A stretch of 64,000 nucleotides of DNA from Anaerolineae bacterium. GTDB lineage: Bacteria; Chloroflexota; Anaerolineae; Promineifilales; Promineifilaceae. Shown here piece by piece: positions 1-9,008 of this stretch (its first letter is position 1; the number at the start of each line of letters is the position of its first letter). Below the pieces are notes generated by a model. That model made no database searches and was not told the origin of the DNA. It saw only the letters and a list, made by a program, of their open reading frames with translations. The translations under genes and the position numbers were made by a program. The stretch lies in contig JAHDWJ010000030.1 of the NCBI GenBank assembly GCA_023384415.1, forward strand, positions 17,025 to 81,024. The letters run 5' to 3'.

Positions 1-1
1 C

Positions 2-124
2 TCCTGGACTGGTGGTGAAGCGTGGCCGGGTGGGTTCTCTTGGACCGGCGGCTTTTCCTGGACCGGTGGCTTCTCCTGGACGGGCGGCTTTTCTTGGACC
101 GGCATTCGCAATATGCCTGACTAG
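2..124 (+). CDS. C-terminal end of a protein with tandem SWTGGF repeats (partial)
   Basis: The reading frame enters from the left edge and stops at TAG 122-124. It encodes about 40 residues made of a tandem hexapeptide, F-S-W-T-G-G, repeated about five times with small changes, ending T-G-I-R-N-M-P-D. Similar aromatic and glycine-rich hexapeptide tails occur at the C-termini of secreted subtilisin-like (S8) proteases of Chloroflexota and Actinobacteria, so that is the likely parent. The catalytic part lies outside the window and cannot be checked. A strong hairpin follows 47 bases after the stop. Confidence 0.6.
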   Translation, partial: SWTGGEAWPGGFSWTGGFSWTGGFSWTGGFSWTGIRNMPD

Positions 125-170
125 AACGCAGCTATGTGGGCTGAGTTCCCACAACTTCGCCTAAATTTCC

Positions 171-209
171 AAGAATCCCCATGATCTCCTATGGATCATG
201 GGGATTCTT
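171..209 (+). terminator. Strong hairpin terminator after the SWTGGF-repeat gene
   Basis: Bases 171-186 and 194-209 form a perfect 16-bp stem with a 7-base loop, followed by a short T-rich stretch. It covers the first ATG (191) of the following open frame. This argues that the kinase downstream really starts at ATG 227. Confidence 0.75.
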
Positions 210-226
210 TAGTTATAGTTGAGTTC

Positions 227-1681
227 ATGGCTAATTGGCGCACTCCCTACTTGATTACCGTAAGCGTGGTAGGGTGCCTTCTTATTATTTACGGCCTTTG
301 GACGGTACCTGGTTATGAGCAGCCGGGTATTTTTGCGCTGCTATTTTTGTTGGCTATCGTGGCCCAGATCACGGCTACTAATTTGCTCAGTGATGAGGTA
401 ACGGTAGGGGTAGCGACGGCGGTGAGCATGGCAACGGTACCATTTTTTGGCCCGTTCGCGGCCGCGCTCGTGGCCGCTGGGGCCGAAATCAGCGTTTCGC
501 TTATCAGCATTTACCGCCAGCGGCCAGGGTGGCGGCGGTCTCTGGAGCGGGTCGGGTTTAATGCCGGGATGGGGGCCATCTCCATGGTGGTCGGGGGGCA
601 TGTTTTTCTGGGGGTGCAATCTATTTTGGGGGCCGAAAATTGGTCAGGGCAGATTATTCCCTGGTTTATTGCCGCCATCGTCAACGATCAGGTCAACATC
701 TGGCTGCTGATCACCATGATTTACCTGCAACATGGGGCGCGGCCGCTGCCCATCTGGCGCGAACATCGTTGGGCTATGTCCATAGATATTCTCCTGACCA
801 GTATCGGCGGGGGTCTTTTAGCTTTTTCCGTTCTGCAATTTGAGTGGTGGGGCGTGGCTATCTTCTTCCTGCCCATCTTCCTCTCCGCCTTCTCTTTTGG
901 TCTGTACATCAACCGCGCCCGCCAGCAAATGGCTCGCCTGGAAGAGATGGTCAGCCAGCGCACCCAAGATTTAGCTGAAGCCAACAAAACCCTGGCCGAT
1001 CTCCACCGGGAAAAAGATGCCTTTTTGGCCGTCCTCACCCATGATATGCGGACCCCCCTCACCAGTATCCTGGGTTTTGCCGATTTATTAGCCGTTCATG
1101 ATGAGCTGCCCTACAACCGGGTTCAAGAAATCAGCCATATCATCTTACGCAATGGGGAATCCCTCCTGGAACTCGTAAGTAATATTCTGGAAATTGAGAA
1201 ATTGCAATCGGGTGCGCCCGTCTTATTAGAACGGACAGAGTTTGATTTAGGGCTGCTCATTCGGGAATCAGTTGAATCTGTGGAAGCAACAGCTTTAGAA
1301 AAGCGCATTACCCTGACTTGCCAGGTGGCCCCAGGCAATTATATCAACGCTGATGAGCAAAAGATCAAGCGGGTTATTATAAATCTGGTTTCTAACGCCA
1401 TTAAATATACCCAAGAAGAAGGGCAGATATTGGTTAATCTGAGCTTGAATGAGGGGATGGCTATTTTAGATGTGGCGGATACCGGACACGGGATTCCGGC
1501 TGAGGAGCTGCCCTTTATTTTTGAGCGGTTCCGCCGGGTGGGCAAACATCGTAAACTGGCGGTGGGCACAGGATTAGGGCTGGCGATTGTGCAAAGCCTG
1601 GTAGAAGCTCATAATGGTACGATTATGGTGCAGAGCCAGGAAGGGGTGGGCAGTACCTTTACGGTGACACTGCCAGTGTAA
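227..1681 (+). CDS. Membrane sensor histidine kinase
   Basis: This is a sensor kinase of about 484 residues. The N-terminal 230 residues hold about seven hydrophobic segments forming a membrane sensor I cannot assign to a named family. A short coiled coil follows (EEMVSQRTQDLAEANK), then the HisKA dimerisation domain with the phospho-accepting His near residue 272 (LTHDMRTPLT). The ATPase domain has an N box (NLVSNAIKY), a G1 box (DTGHGIP) and a G2 box (GTGLGLAIV). ATG 227 is preferred over ATG 191, which sits inside the upstream terminator hairpin. No response regulator is adjacent. The gene converges with another kinase, with only 8 bp between the two stops. Confidence 0.85.
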   Translation: MANWRTPYLITVSVVGCLLIIYGLWTVPGYEQPGIFALLFLLAIVAQITATNLLSDEVTVGVATAVSMATVPFFGPFAAALVAAGAEISVSLISIYRQRPGWRRSLERVGFNAGMGAISMVVGGHVFLGVQSILGAENWSGQIIPWFIAAIVNDQVNIWLLITMIYLQHGARPLPIWREHRWAMSIDILLTSIGGGLLAFSVLQFEWWGVAIFFLPIFLSAFSFGLYINRARQQMARLEEMVSQRTQDLAEANKTLADLHREKDAFLAVLTHDMRTPLTSILGFADLLAVHDELPYNRVQEISHIILRNGESLLELVSNILEIEKLQSGAPVLLERTEFDLGLLIRESVESVEATALEKRITLTCQVAPGNYINADEQKIKRVIINLVSNAIKYTQEEGQILVNLSLNEGMAILDVADTGHGIPAEELPFIFERFRRVGKHRKLAVGTGLGLAIVQSLVEAHNGTIMVQSQEGVGSTFTVTLPV

Positions 1682-1689
1682 GCCAATAA

Positions 1690-3948
1690 TTACCCAATCA
1701 ACCAGGCTGGTCGCTCTTTTTTTGTTTCGTTGGTTTCGCTGGTCATGGAGACGATTTTGGGCTTGACGGGCAAGATGATATGGAATTTACTCCCCGGTAA
1801 ATTATCCGGATCATGTCCATCTGATTCAACCCAGATGCGGCCGCCGTGCCCCTCAATGACCCCTTTGGCAATAGGCAGCCCTAAGCCAGGCCCCGCCCCC
1901 ATAAATTTGGTGTTACCGGTAGAATGTAACTGGGGATCGCCAATACGGAAAAATTTCTCAAAAATTAAATCCTGATATTTCTTGTCAATTCCAATCCCCG
2001 TATCGGTGACCACGATTTCCACATAGCGGGTCATCGCGTCTTCCCCTGGCAGCACTGTCGCGTTTACCTGAATCGTTCCCCCATCTGGGGTATATTTGAC
2101 GGCATTGCCCATCAAATTACTAAAAGCCTGTACTAACCGCTTAAAATCGGCATAAATGGGGGGAACATCTTCTACATTTTCAATTTGTAAGGTAAGCCGT
2201 CGCTCGCGCAGGGCCTGGTACAATGGTTCAGTCGCCAGACGAAGAACTGTATCCAGCCGGGTTTGCACAAAGGTCAGGCGCATTCCATTCACATCAAGTT
2301 GGCTGGCATCTAGCATGGCCGAGATGAGCTTTTCTAATTGCAGCGAGGCCCGATTGATATGGCCGATAATCTCCCGGGTTTGCTCACGGGTCAGGATATT
2401 TTCTTCGTTCATAGCCGCCAAAATGTCCGCATACCCTTTGACCTGGGTAAGGGGGGTACGCAGTTCATGGGAGGCAATGGTGATGAAATCCGTTTTGACC
2501 TTATCCATAATTTCCAGCCGGTCATTTTGTTGGCGCAAATCATCATTAAGGCGACGGATTTTTTCGTTTTGGCCGTTGAGTTCAGAGAAGAGACGGGCAT
2601 TTTGTAAAGCTACCAGGGTTTGGTCGGCCAGAGTTTGGAGTAAATCCAACTCATTCGCGGCGTAGGGTAGGCGGGATTTTTTGGGCCCCAAAGCGATAAT
2701 GCCGTTGAGTTGATTGTTGTGACAGATAGGGACGTAAACATCCATACCCAGTTGTTTAAGCCACTCTTTTTCGTTGGCGGCCATGCCCCGGTACTCTGGG
2801 TTAAAATCTAATTCGTACTGGAGCAGTGGTTGGCGGCGGGTGGAGAGGGTTTTGCTGAACAGGTTATCCGCGGCCGCGACCAACCGCCCTTGTTCTATTT
2901 CCCCCATGCCGGGAATAGGGTCAATCTCATACGTCCCATTACGGGAAACCAGAAGCAGTGCCCCCCGGCTGCCTCCCAATAAATCATTGATGGTTGTGGT
3001 AATGGTTCGAGCCAGTTGATTAACTTCCAGGGCTGTAGAGACAACCTGGCTGTATTGGCGCACCACCTCGGTCCCCTTAAACTCCTCACCGATGAGATAA
3101 CGGTATATGAGCCGCTCAAAGAAGCTGTGCAGTGGTCGGTAAAGAATAAAAGCCAGGGCAATGAGGACAACGGTGACGGCGGCAATCGTTTCCGGGTCGG
3201 CTTCGGTGATGCCAGCTACCCGACCAATCAGCCAGAAAAGGCCGGCTGCGGGTACGGTGGAGACGACGACGGTCAGGATAAAAGCGAAGATGGTTTGCAG
3301 CCGTGTGCGGACATCAAAAAGGCGATAGTTTGCGGCCGCATAGGTCAGCCCCATCACTCCTAGAAAACGGATCACCTGGCCGGTTGTATAAACGATCAGA
3401 TCATCCCCAATCAGCAGCCCTTCACCGATAAAAACCAGGAGCAAGGCAATTCCCCAATAAAGCAGCCGGTTAGCGTGCCAGGGGAACCGGGTCTCCCGGT
3501 AGCTCCGCCAGATGTTAAACCAGATCACGCCACTCATGCCGAGCCAGGTGACAAAAGAGACCAATCCCCCAGGGGTGGCGGGAATGGTCACGGGTACAGG
3601 CAAGGTGAACATAACCCGGTTAAAGGTCAGGTCTAAGACGATGGTAATGAGTAAGGCCGCACTGCTGAACCCCAGCCAGCGGGTTTGATGCCAGTCGCTG
3701 TAGGCTGCGGTGGTCATCCCCAGCAAGATGGTACTCAAGAGCAGCAGTTTCATAGGCACAAAGGCCAGGGAATGGCTGCCCGGTAAGAGGAAAATGAGAA
3801 TTTGCCAGAGAGCGGAAAGGGCCAGGTAGCCGAGAAGCCACTGAGTGAGCTTCTCCTGGTTGCGCCGGGCAAAAAGCAGCACCAACAAGACCGTGTATGC
3901 GGCCGCGCCCAGTAAAGGAATAAAGGTATCAACTACAGTTGGGTTCAC
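1690..3948 (-). CDS. 7TM/GAF sensor histidine kinase
   Basis: This hybrid sensor kinase has 752 residues and starts with GTG. Residues 8-215 contain about seven membrane helices like a 7TM sensor module, and two more helices follow (218-270). A GAF-like domain spans about 290-450, then a coiled coil, then HisKA with His near 494 (IASHELRTPLTQ). The ATPase domain carries NLMGNAVKYTPD, DTGIGID and GPGLGLPIAKG. It ends 8 bp from the stop of the convergent kinase at 1681 with no room for a terminator. The ligand is unknown. The upstream side is divergent with the Cas4-like pair. Confidence 0.85.
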   Translation of the reverse strand: MNPTVVDTFIPLLGAAAYTVLLVLLFARRNQEKLTQWLLGYLALSALWQILIFLLPGSHSLAFVPMKLLLLSTILLGMTTAAYSDWHQTRWLGFSSAALLITIVLDLTFNRVMFTLPVPVTIPATPGGLVSFVTWLGMSGVIWFNIWRSYRETRFPWHANRLLYWGIALLLVFIGEGLLIGDDLIVYTTGQVIRFLGVMGLTYAAANYRLFDVRTRLQTIFAFILTVVVSTVPAAGLFWLIGRVAGITEADPETIAAVTVVLIALAFILYRPLHSFFERLIYRYLIGEEFKGTEVVRQYSQVVSTALEVNQLARTITTTINDLLGGSRGALLLVSRNGTYEIDPIPGMGEIEQGRLVAAADNLFSKTLSTRRQPLLQYELDFNPEYRGMAANEKEWLKQLGMDVYVPICHNNQLNGIIALGPKKSRLPYAANELDLLQTLADQTLVALQNARLFSELNGQNEKIRRLNDDLRQQNDRLEIMDKVKTDFITIASHELRTPLTQVKGYADILAAMNEENILTREQTREIIGHINRASLQLEKLISAMLDASQLDVNGMRLTFVQTRLDTVLRLATEPLYQALRERRLTLQIENVEDVPPIYADFKRLVQAFSNLMGNAVKYTPDGGTIQVNATVLPGEDAMTRYVEIVVTDTGIGIDKKYQDLIFEKFFRIGDPQLHSTGNTKFMGAGPGLGLPIAKGVIEGHGGRIWVESDGHDPDNLPGSKFHIILPVKPKIVSMTSETNETKKERPAWLIG

Positions 3949-4111
3949 GGGTCACAACATCCATTATGAAAGATGGAAGACAGAGAGCCTTCTTCTGTGT
4001 TCCTGTCTTTGTCCTTGCCCGTGTATTGTAACCTTGCCCCCAGGTGGGAGCAATCTATTGTGGGTGAAAATGCCCATTGCCCCTCTTGACAAATCGGTTA
4101 AAATAGAACAT

Positions 4112-4354
4112 ATGAGCGATGATATTATTCGCGTAAGCGAAATTAACGATTACCTTTACTGTCGCCGCTCCTGGTGGTTGAAACGGGTACAGGGTCACCA
4201 ACCGGAAAATGAGGCCGAACTGGAAGCTGGAACCAATCACCACCGGGTACATGGGTATATGGTGCAGCGGGCCCAACGTGCCCGCCTGCTGGCCTATGCC
4301 CTGGCAGGTATTGCTTTGATGATGGCGGTGCTGTTTCTAGTTTCTGGTTTCTAG
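4112..4354 (+). CDS. N-terminal half of a split, membrane-anchored Cas4-like protein
   Basis: The frame encodes 80 residues starting MSDDIIRVSEINDYLYCRRS. This matches the start of Cas4/Dna2-type PD-(D/E)XK proteins: a 'sEi..YlYC.R' segment carrying the first iron-sulfur Cys, followed by an E-x-G-x-x-x-H motif (ELEAGTNHH). It then ends in one membrane helix (residues about 57-79, LLAYALAGIALMMAVLFLV). The nuclease core is absent here and lies in the next ORF, which has its own membrane helix. I chose ATG 4112 because the longer open frame upstream overlaps the kinase gene. No CRISPR array or other cas gene is present, so a CRISPR role is not supported. Confidence 0.65.
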   Translation: MSDDIIRVSEINDYLYCRRSWWLKRVQGHQPENEAELEAGTNHHRVHGYMVQRAQRARLLAYALAGIALMMAVLFLVSGF

Positions 4355-4440
4355 TTTAGCTATCAGGGAAAAGATTCTGGGTCAGGCGGTATTCTCCAGA
4401 GTACCACCCACTGTAAATCTACAAGCATCAATCTTCTATC

Positions 4441-4980
4441 ATGGACAACATGCTTCTGCTTGTTTTGGGGTTTATTATGCTCGCGGCCGCGGTGTGGATC
4501 AAAGCCAATCGGTTGTGGGCTAAAACAGGGCTGCCTGGGGGTCAAGTCGTGTATGATGATGTCATTCAGACAGAAAATGGAGATTGGTACCCCCAGCGGG
4601 AGCCGCTTTACAGCCAACAACTACAATTAGTAGGCCGCCCTGATTACCTGGTGCGGGAACATGACGGTTCATTGACGCCAGTAGAAGTTAAATCTAGCCC
4701 TGCCCCTCAGCAGCCGTATGAGGGGCATTTACTGCAACTGGCTGCTTATTGTGTGTTGGTGGAAGAAAATTTTGGGGTGCGGCCGCAATATGGCATCATC
4801 CAATACCGTAACCAGGCATTTGCGGTGGAATTTAGCCCTGATCTAGAAGAAGATTTATACAACTTGCTGGTAGAGATGCGTGAAGATTTATATGCCGGGG
4901 AGCTAGACCGTGACCACAACGATTGGCGGCGCTGCGGCCGCTGTAGCATGCGTGGGCAATGTGTGCAGCGGTTAGGTTAA
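4441..4980 (+). CDS. C-terminal half of a split Cas4-like PD-(D/E)XK nuclease, membrane-anchored
   Basis: The protein has 179 residues. Residues 4-22 form a membrane helix. The rest carries the nuclease core: GRPDYLV (metal-binding Asp), PVEVKSS (the E-x-K signature), QLAAY (motif QxxxY) and a final Cys cluster, CGRCSMRGQC. With the Cys of the preceding ORF this would make the four Cys ligands of a Cas4-type [4Fe-4S] cluster. The two ORFs are 86 bp apart in different frames, and both have TM segments. They could be a genuine two-subunit enzyme or an old split of one gene. Substrate and role are unknown. Confidence 0.7.
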   Translation: MDNMLLLVLGFIMLAAAVWIKANRLWAKTGLPGGQVVYDDVIQTENGDWYPQREPLYSQQLQLVGRPDYLVREHDGSLTPVEVKSSPAPQQPYEGHLLQLAAYCVLVEENFGVRPQYGIIQYRNQAFAVEFSPDLEEDLYNLLVEMREDLYAGELDRDHNDWRRCGRCSMRGQCVQRLG

Positions 4981-5089
4981 TGGGCAATTGGCGGGCAGCC
5001 GCGCTCGTGGCCTACATGCCCCATCCTATTATCTTAGGGTACAATTGAGGTGATTATCTGTTGATTGTCAACTGCTAACCACCTCACCC

Positions 5090-6991
5090 ATGTCCTTCCT
5101 CACTCCTCTCGCACTCCTGTTTGGCCTGCTGGCCGGCCCCATTATTTTGCTCTATATGCTCCGTCTGCGCCGCCAGGAGATGCGGGTGAGCAGCACCCTG
5201 CTGTGGCAAAAGCTGCTGCGTGACCGGGAAGCCAATGCCCCCTGGCAGAAGCTGCGCCGAAATTTGCTTCTTTTTCTACAACTTCTCATCCTGGCTTTTT
5301 TGGTGCTGGCTCTGGCTCGCCCTTTTATCCCTGTTTCGACAGTCATCAGCGGCAATGTGGTTTTACTGCTCGATGCCTCAGCCTCCATGCAGGCCACCGA
5401 TGTAGAGCCAAACCGATTCGCAGCCGCAAAAAATGAAGCCGCCCGCCTCATTCGCCAACTTGGTGGAGGGGACCAGATGACCCTCATCCAGGTAGGGCGC
5501 GTTCCTCAAGTACTCGCGGCCGCAACGGGAGATCGCACCCTCTTGAACGAAGCATTAGATCAGGCGGTGGTAGAAGACGCGGCCGCTGACTGGGTTGCTG
5601 CCTTTGCCTTAGCCGCCGGGGCCGCCCAGGGATACCGTGACGCCCGTGTAGTCATCCTTTCTGATGGTGGTTTGCCCACCAACCTGCCCCCCTTACCTGC
5701 CGAACTCATTTATCTGCCCATCGGCAGCAGCGGGGAAAACCTGGCTATCTCTGCCCTGGCAACGCGCAGCCAGGGGCAAAATATCCAACTGTTTGCCAGC
5801 GTAAGTAACTACGGTCTGATTGACCGGGAAACCCTGCTCACCATTCGCCTTGATGATATTTTGTTTGATTCCCGTCGGGTGCAGGTAGCCGCCGGCAGCA
5901 GCAGCAACCTGACCTGGCAGCTGCCCGAAGGCAGTGCCGTCATCCGTGCTGAACTGAGCGGCAATGATGCTGACATCTTGCCCGCCGATGACGTGGCCTG
6001 GGCCGTCCATGAGGGGGGGATCAGCAACCGTGTGCTCCTTGTCACCCAGGGCAACCTTTTCCTGGAGCAAATTTATGCTGTTTTACCTGGTATTGTGCCA
6101 TTTAAAGCCGCGCCAGGGGGACCGCTGCTTTACGGGGAAGGGGAAAATCAAGTGCCGTTTGATCTCGTCGTTTTTGATGGCAGCCCCGTACCCAACCCTC
6201 CACCCAATTCAGACATGCTCATTATTAACCCGGTTTCATCGGCCGCAGAAACAACGGCGTTATTTACCGTGACCGGGACTTTCTCTAATACAACGATCAT
6301 TCGCCTTATAGATAGCCCGCTGTTGCAATTTGTGGAATGGAGTGGAGTGAGTATTCGTCAGGCTCAGAATGTTACGGCTAGTTGGGGACAGCCGTTGGTC
6401 TTAGCTCAAGGTGGTCCGCTGTTAATTGTGGGAGAAAGAGGTGGTTACCGGATTGCCATGCTTACCTTTGATCTGCGGGATTCTGATCTGCCCTTGCAAG
6501 TGGCTTTCCCTATTCTAATGGCCAATTTGACCAGTTGGCTGAACCCTGGACGAGCTTTTGATACACCCGCCAATTTGCAGCCAGGAGATCCCGTCACGCT
6601 TACACCGGGAGCCAGTACGACCCGTATTTTGGTGCAAAAACCGGATGGTTCAACCTGGAGTGAGGATACAGAGGGTGAGCTAATTTTGTTTACGGAGACA
6701 ACCCAGATCGGTTTGTACCAGGTTGTGCTGCAAGATGGGGCGGGGGGGCGACCAGCGGGGAGTTTTGCCGTCAATTTATTTAATCGGACTGAGTCTGCGG
6801 CCGCACCCCGTGAAACGATTCAATTAGCCGCGCAAACGGTTGGCGCGGCCGCAGAAAGCAACATCAGCCAATGGGAACTATGGCCCTGGTTAGCCGCCCT
6901 GGCCTTTATCATTCTAATTGTAGAGTGGTGGGTACATTTTCGTGGTGCGGTGCGGCCGCGGTTCACCCTACCCGGTAAGCGACGAGTTTAG
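5090..6991 (+). CDS. BatA-type VWA domain membrane protein
   Basis: The protein has 633 residues. The N-terminus matches the aerotolerance regulator (BatA) domain: a first helix (LTPLALLFGLLAGPIILLYM), the 'LRLRRQEMRVSSTLLWQ' type segment and a second helix at about 57-77. A von Willebrand A domain follows at about 90-240 with the metal-site motif DASAS. Residues 250-580 are beta-rich and unassigned, and a last helix sits near 598-615. Such proteins usually partner a MoxR ATPase. None is present here, so the partner may lie elsewhere. No clear ribosome site precedes ATG 5090. Confidence 0.75.
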   Translation: MSFLTPLALLFGLLAGPIILLYMLRLRRQEMRVSSTLLWQKLLRDREANAPWQKLRRNLLLFLQLLILAFLVLALARPFIPVSTVISGNVVLLLDASASMQATDVEPNRFAAAKNEAARLIRQLGGGDQMTLIQVGRVPQVLAAATGDRTLLNEALDQAVVEDAAADWVAAFALAAGAAQGYRDARVVILSDGGLPTNLPPLPAELIYLPIGSSGENLAISALATRSQGQNIQLFASVSNYGLIDRETLLTIRLDDILFDSRRVQVAAGSSSNLTWQLPEGSAVIRAELSGNDADILPADDVAWAVHEGGISNRVLLVTQGNLFLEQIYAVLPGIVPFKAAPGGPLLYGEGENQVPFDLVVFDGSPVPNPPPNSDMLIINPVSSAAETTALFTVTGTFSNTTIIRLIDSPLLQFVEWSGVSIRQAQNVTASWGQPLVLAQGGPLLIVGERGGYRIAMLTFDLRDSDLPLQVAFPILMANLTSWLNPGRAFDTPANLQPGDPVTLTPGASTTRILVQKPDGSTWSEDTEGELILFTETTQIGLYQVVLQDGAGGRPAGSFAVNLFNRTESAAAPRETIQLAAQTVGAAAESNISQWELWPWLAALAFIILIVEWWVHFRGAVRPRFTLPGKRRV

Positions 6992-7048
6992 ACAAGCCGC
7001 TGGTTGGCGTCAGGGTGGGCTGCTCCAAGCTATCTTTCGAGGAAATCT

Positions 7049-7969
7049 ATGAACATTGTCTTATTAGCAGGAGGGGTTGGCGGGGCCAAATTAGCCCAGG
7101 GCCTGGCTGCTCTATTACCACCTGAACAACTCACCATCATTGTTAATACCGGCGACGATTTCACCCACTTGGGGCTGCCCATCAGTCCTGATTTGGATAC
7201 GGTAATGTATACCCTGGCGGGCATCGCCAACAGGGAAACGGGCTGGGGACGGGCTGACGAAAGTTGGCGCACCATCAGCGAGGTGACGCGCCTGGGTGGA
7301 CCTGATTGGTTTCGCCTGGGGGACCTTGACCTGGCTACCCACCTCACCCGCGCCCATGTTTTACAAAACGGTGGGCACCTCACCCAGGCAACTCAGCAGT
7401 TATGTCAACATTTTGGCGTTCGCTGTCCCATTTTACCCATGAGCAACCAGCCAGCCTCGACCCTGGTAGAAACGGAGGAAGGGGTTCTGCCGTTTCAAAC
7501 CTGGTTTGTGCAAAAGCGGTGGCAGCCAGCCGTTAAGCGTATTATTTTGCCAGAAAACGCCCAAGCTAGCCGCTCAGTCATCCTGGCTTTACAAAAAGCG
7601 GACTTGATTCTCATTGCCCCATCCAATCCTTATGTTAGCATTAATCCTATCTTGAATGTGTATCCGGTGCGGGAATCTTTGGCGGATGCACCCGGCGCGG
7701 TGGTAGCCGTCACTCCCATTATTGCCGGAGAAGCGGTGAAAGGGCCAGCCGCAAAAATGATGGCGGAGATGGGGATACCGGTAACACAAGAGAGTATCGT
7801 TTTGTTTTATGAAGGGTTAATTGATGGGTTTGTCTTTGATGAGCGCGATCAGGGGGCATTGGATCATTTAGACATCCCCCAATTGTGTACCCAGACCTGG
7901 ATGCAAACTGATGAAGATCGCCGCCGTTTGGCGCAGGAAGTTCTGACCTTTGCCCAATCGTTATTATGA
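7049..7969 (+). CDS. cofD: 2-phospho-L-lactate transferase CofD (coenzyme F420 synthesis)
   Basis: CofD joins the activated 2-phospho-lactate (or phosphoenolpyruvate) moiety to the deazaflavin Fo, giving F420-0 or its dehydro form. The frame begins MNIVLLAGGVGGAKLAQGL, the typical glycine-rich start, followed by NTGDDF and the L-D-T-V-M-Y-T-L segment of the family. About 306 residues is the normal size. ATG 7049 has a GAGG ribosome site; the longer frame from TTG 7004 would add 15 unlikely residues. The gene for the preceding step, cofC, lies 135 bp downstream on the same strand, so the pair form an F420 locus. Confidence 0.92.
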   Translation: MNIVLLAGGVGGAKLAQGLAALLPPEQLTIIVNTGDDFTHLGLPISPDLDTVMYTLAGIANRETGWGRADESWRTISEVTRLGGPDWFRLGDLDLATHLTRAHVLQNGGHLTQATQQLCQHFGVRCPILPMSNQPASTLVETEEGVLPFQTWFVQKRWQPAVKRIILPENAQASRSVILALQKADLILIAPSNPYVSINPILNVYPVRESLADAPGAVVAVTPIIAGEAVKGPAAKMMAEMGIPVTQESIVLFYEGLIDGFVFDERDQGALDHLDIPQLCTQTWMQTDEDRRRLAQEVLTFAQSLL

Positions 7970-8104
7970 ACAAGACAGGCTGTTTAACTGGTTCGGGCAA
8001 AAAGAAAGCTTGCCCTACGGTACCGTGCTGCCTGATGACATTTATTTTGTAATGTTGGTGGCGTATGATGGGAGAAGACAGCCAAACCCTCTCTAGGACC
8101 AGCT

Positions 8105-8896
8105 ATGCTTTGGGCGATTATCCCCGTTAAACCTTTACGTGAAAGCAAAAGCCGCTTGTCTGGGGTACTTTCCCCCGATGAACGAGCAGAATTGACCCGT
8201 TTTGTGCTGCAACGCACCTTGCGTATTTTGCGCCAGGTGGAAGCGGTTGACCAGATTATGGTAGTGAGCCGTGATCCTGGTTTGTTGAAGATGGCCCGGC
8301 AAACTGGGGCTATGACGTTGGTAGAAGGCAGTCGCCCGGGGTTGAATGTGGCGTTGACACGAGCGGCGTATGTCGCGGCCGCGCAGCGGGCCACCAGCCT
8401 CCTCATTTTGCCTTCAGACCTCCCCCTCCTCACCGTGGCTGATGTGCAAATGATGCTCACTGGAGCCAATCCAGCCAACGGCTTGCGACCAGGGAATGGC
8501 TATTACCAGGAACATACAAACGGCCATCCCCACCTGAACGGATACCATAACGGACATTCTCCAAAGGGAAATGGGATCATACGGCCATCCTTTTCCGGGC
8601 AGAGCAATGGGAATCAGGCAACTAATGGGCAGCAGCAGACAGCGGCCGCAACCATGACCATCTGCCCTGATCACCATGAAGATGGCACCAACGCTCTCTA
8701 TATCCGGCCAGCTACCGGTTTTACCTTTCATTATGGGGTAGGCAGCTTCCACAAACACCTCCAGGAAGCTGCCCGATTAGGCATGTTTTATCGCATCATC
8801 CACGCTCCCGGTATCAAATTTGATCTGGATACCGAGTCCGATTGGCAAACCTATCAAACCGTCTTTTACCGCGAAAAAGCCACCCAACCATCCTAA
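8105..8896 (+). CDS. cofC: 2-phospho-L-lactate guanylyltransferase CofC with a low-complexity insertion
   Basis: CofC activates phospholactate or phosphoenolpyruvate with GTP to feed CofD. The start (MLWAIIPVKPLRESKSRLS) and the segments LPSDLPLL, CPDHHEDGTNAL and GVGSFHKHLQEA are typical. The protein has 263 residues against about 210 for usual members. The excess is a His/Asn/Gly-rich insertion at about residues 120-180, placed between the catalytic SDLPLL and PD..DGTNAL segments, with repeated NGH/NGY motifs. The catalytic motifs on both sides look intact, so the enzyme is probably active. It follows cofD on the same strand. Confidence 0.88.
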   Translation: MLWAIIPVKPLRESKSRLSGVLSPDERAELTRFVLQRTLRILRQVEAVDQIMVVSRDPGLLKMARQTGAMTLVEGSRPGLNVALTRAAYVAAAQRATSLLILPSDLPLLTVADVQMMLTGANPANGLRPGNGYYQEHTNGHPHLNGYHNGHSPKGNGIIRPSFSGQSNGNQATNGQQQTAAATMTICPDHHEDGTNALYIRPATGFTFHYGVGSFHKHLQEAARLGMFYRIIHAPGIKFDLDTESDWQTYQTVFYREKATQPS

Positions 8897-8897
8897 C

Positions 8898-8985
8898 GTA
8901 ACATCTCCGTAAAACGTGTAACCTTCGGAAGGTTTGCTCCAAGAGCTTGTCTAATACGGAAACCTTCCGAAGGTTCACCCCAACT
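8898..8985. repeat. Repeat family B, copy 1 (double hairpin after cofC)
   Basis: This element of about 88 bp starts GTAACATCTCCGTAAAAC two bases after the cofC stop. It contains two 16-base arms, AACCTTCGGAAGGTTT (8920-8935) and its reverse complement (8960-8975), and each arm is itself near-palindromic. A second copy lies at 41941-42029, also directly after a stop codon. It may work as a terminator or RNA-stabilising hairpin. Confidence 0.75.
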
Positions 8986-9008
8986 TATTGAGAAGATACA
9001 TCCTAAAC

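Noticed and set aside
4086-4114. TTGACA at 4086 as the -35 of a promoter for the Cas4-like pair
   Set aside because: A -10 box at the correct spacing would overlap the start codon and is a poor match; TAAAAT is only 8 bases away.
4112-4980. A CRISPR-Cas locus
   Set aside because: Only Cas4-like parts exist, with no cas1, cas2 or repeat array in the window.
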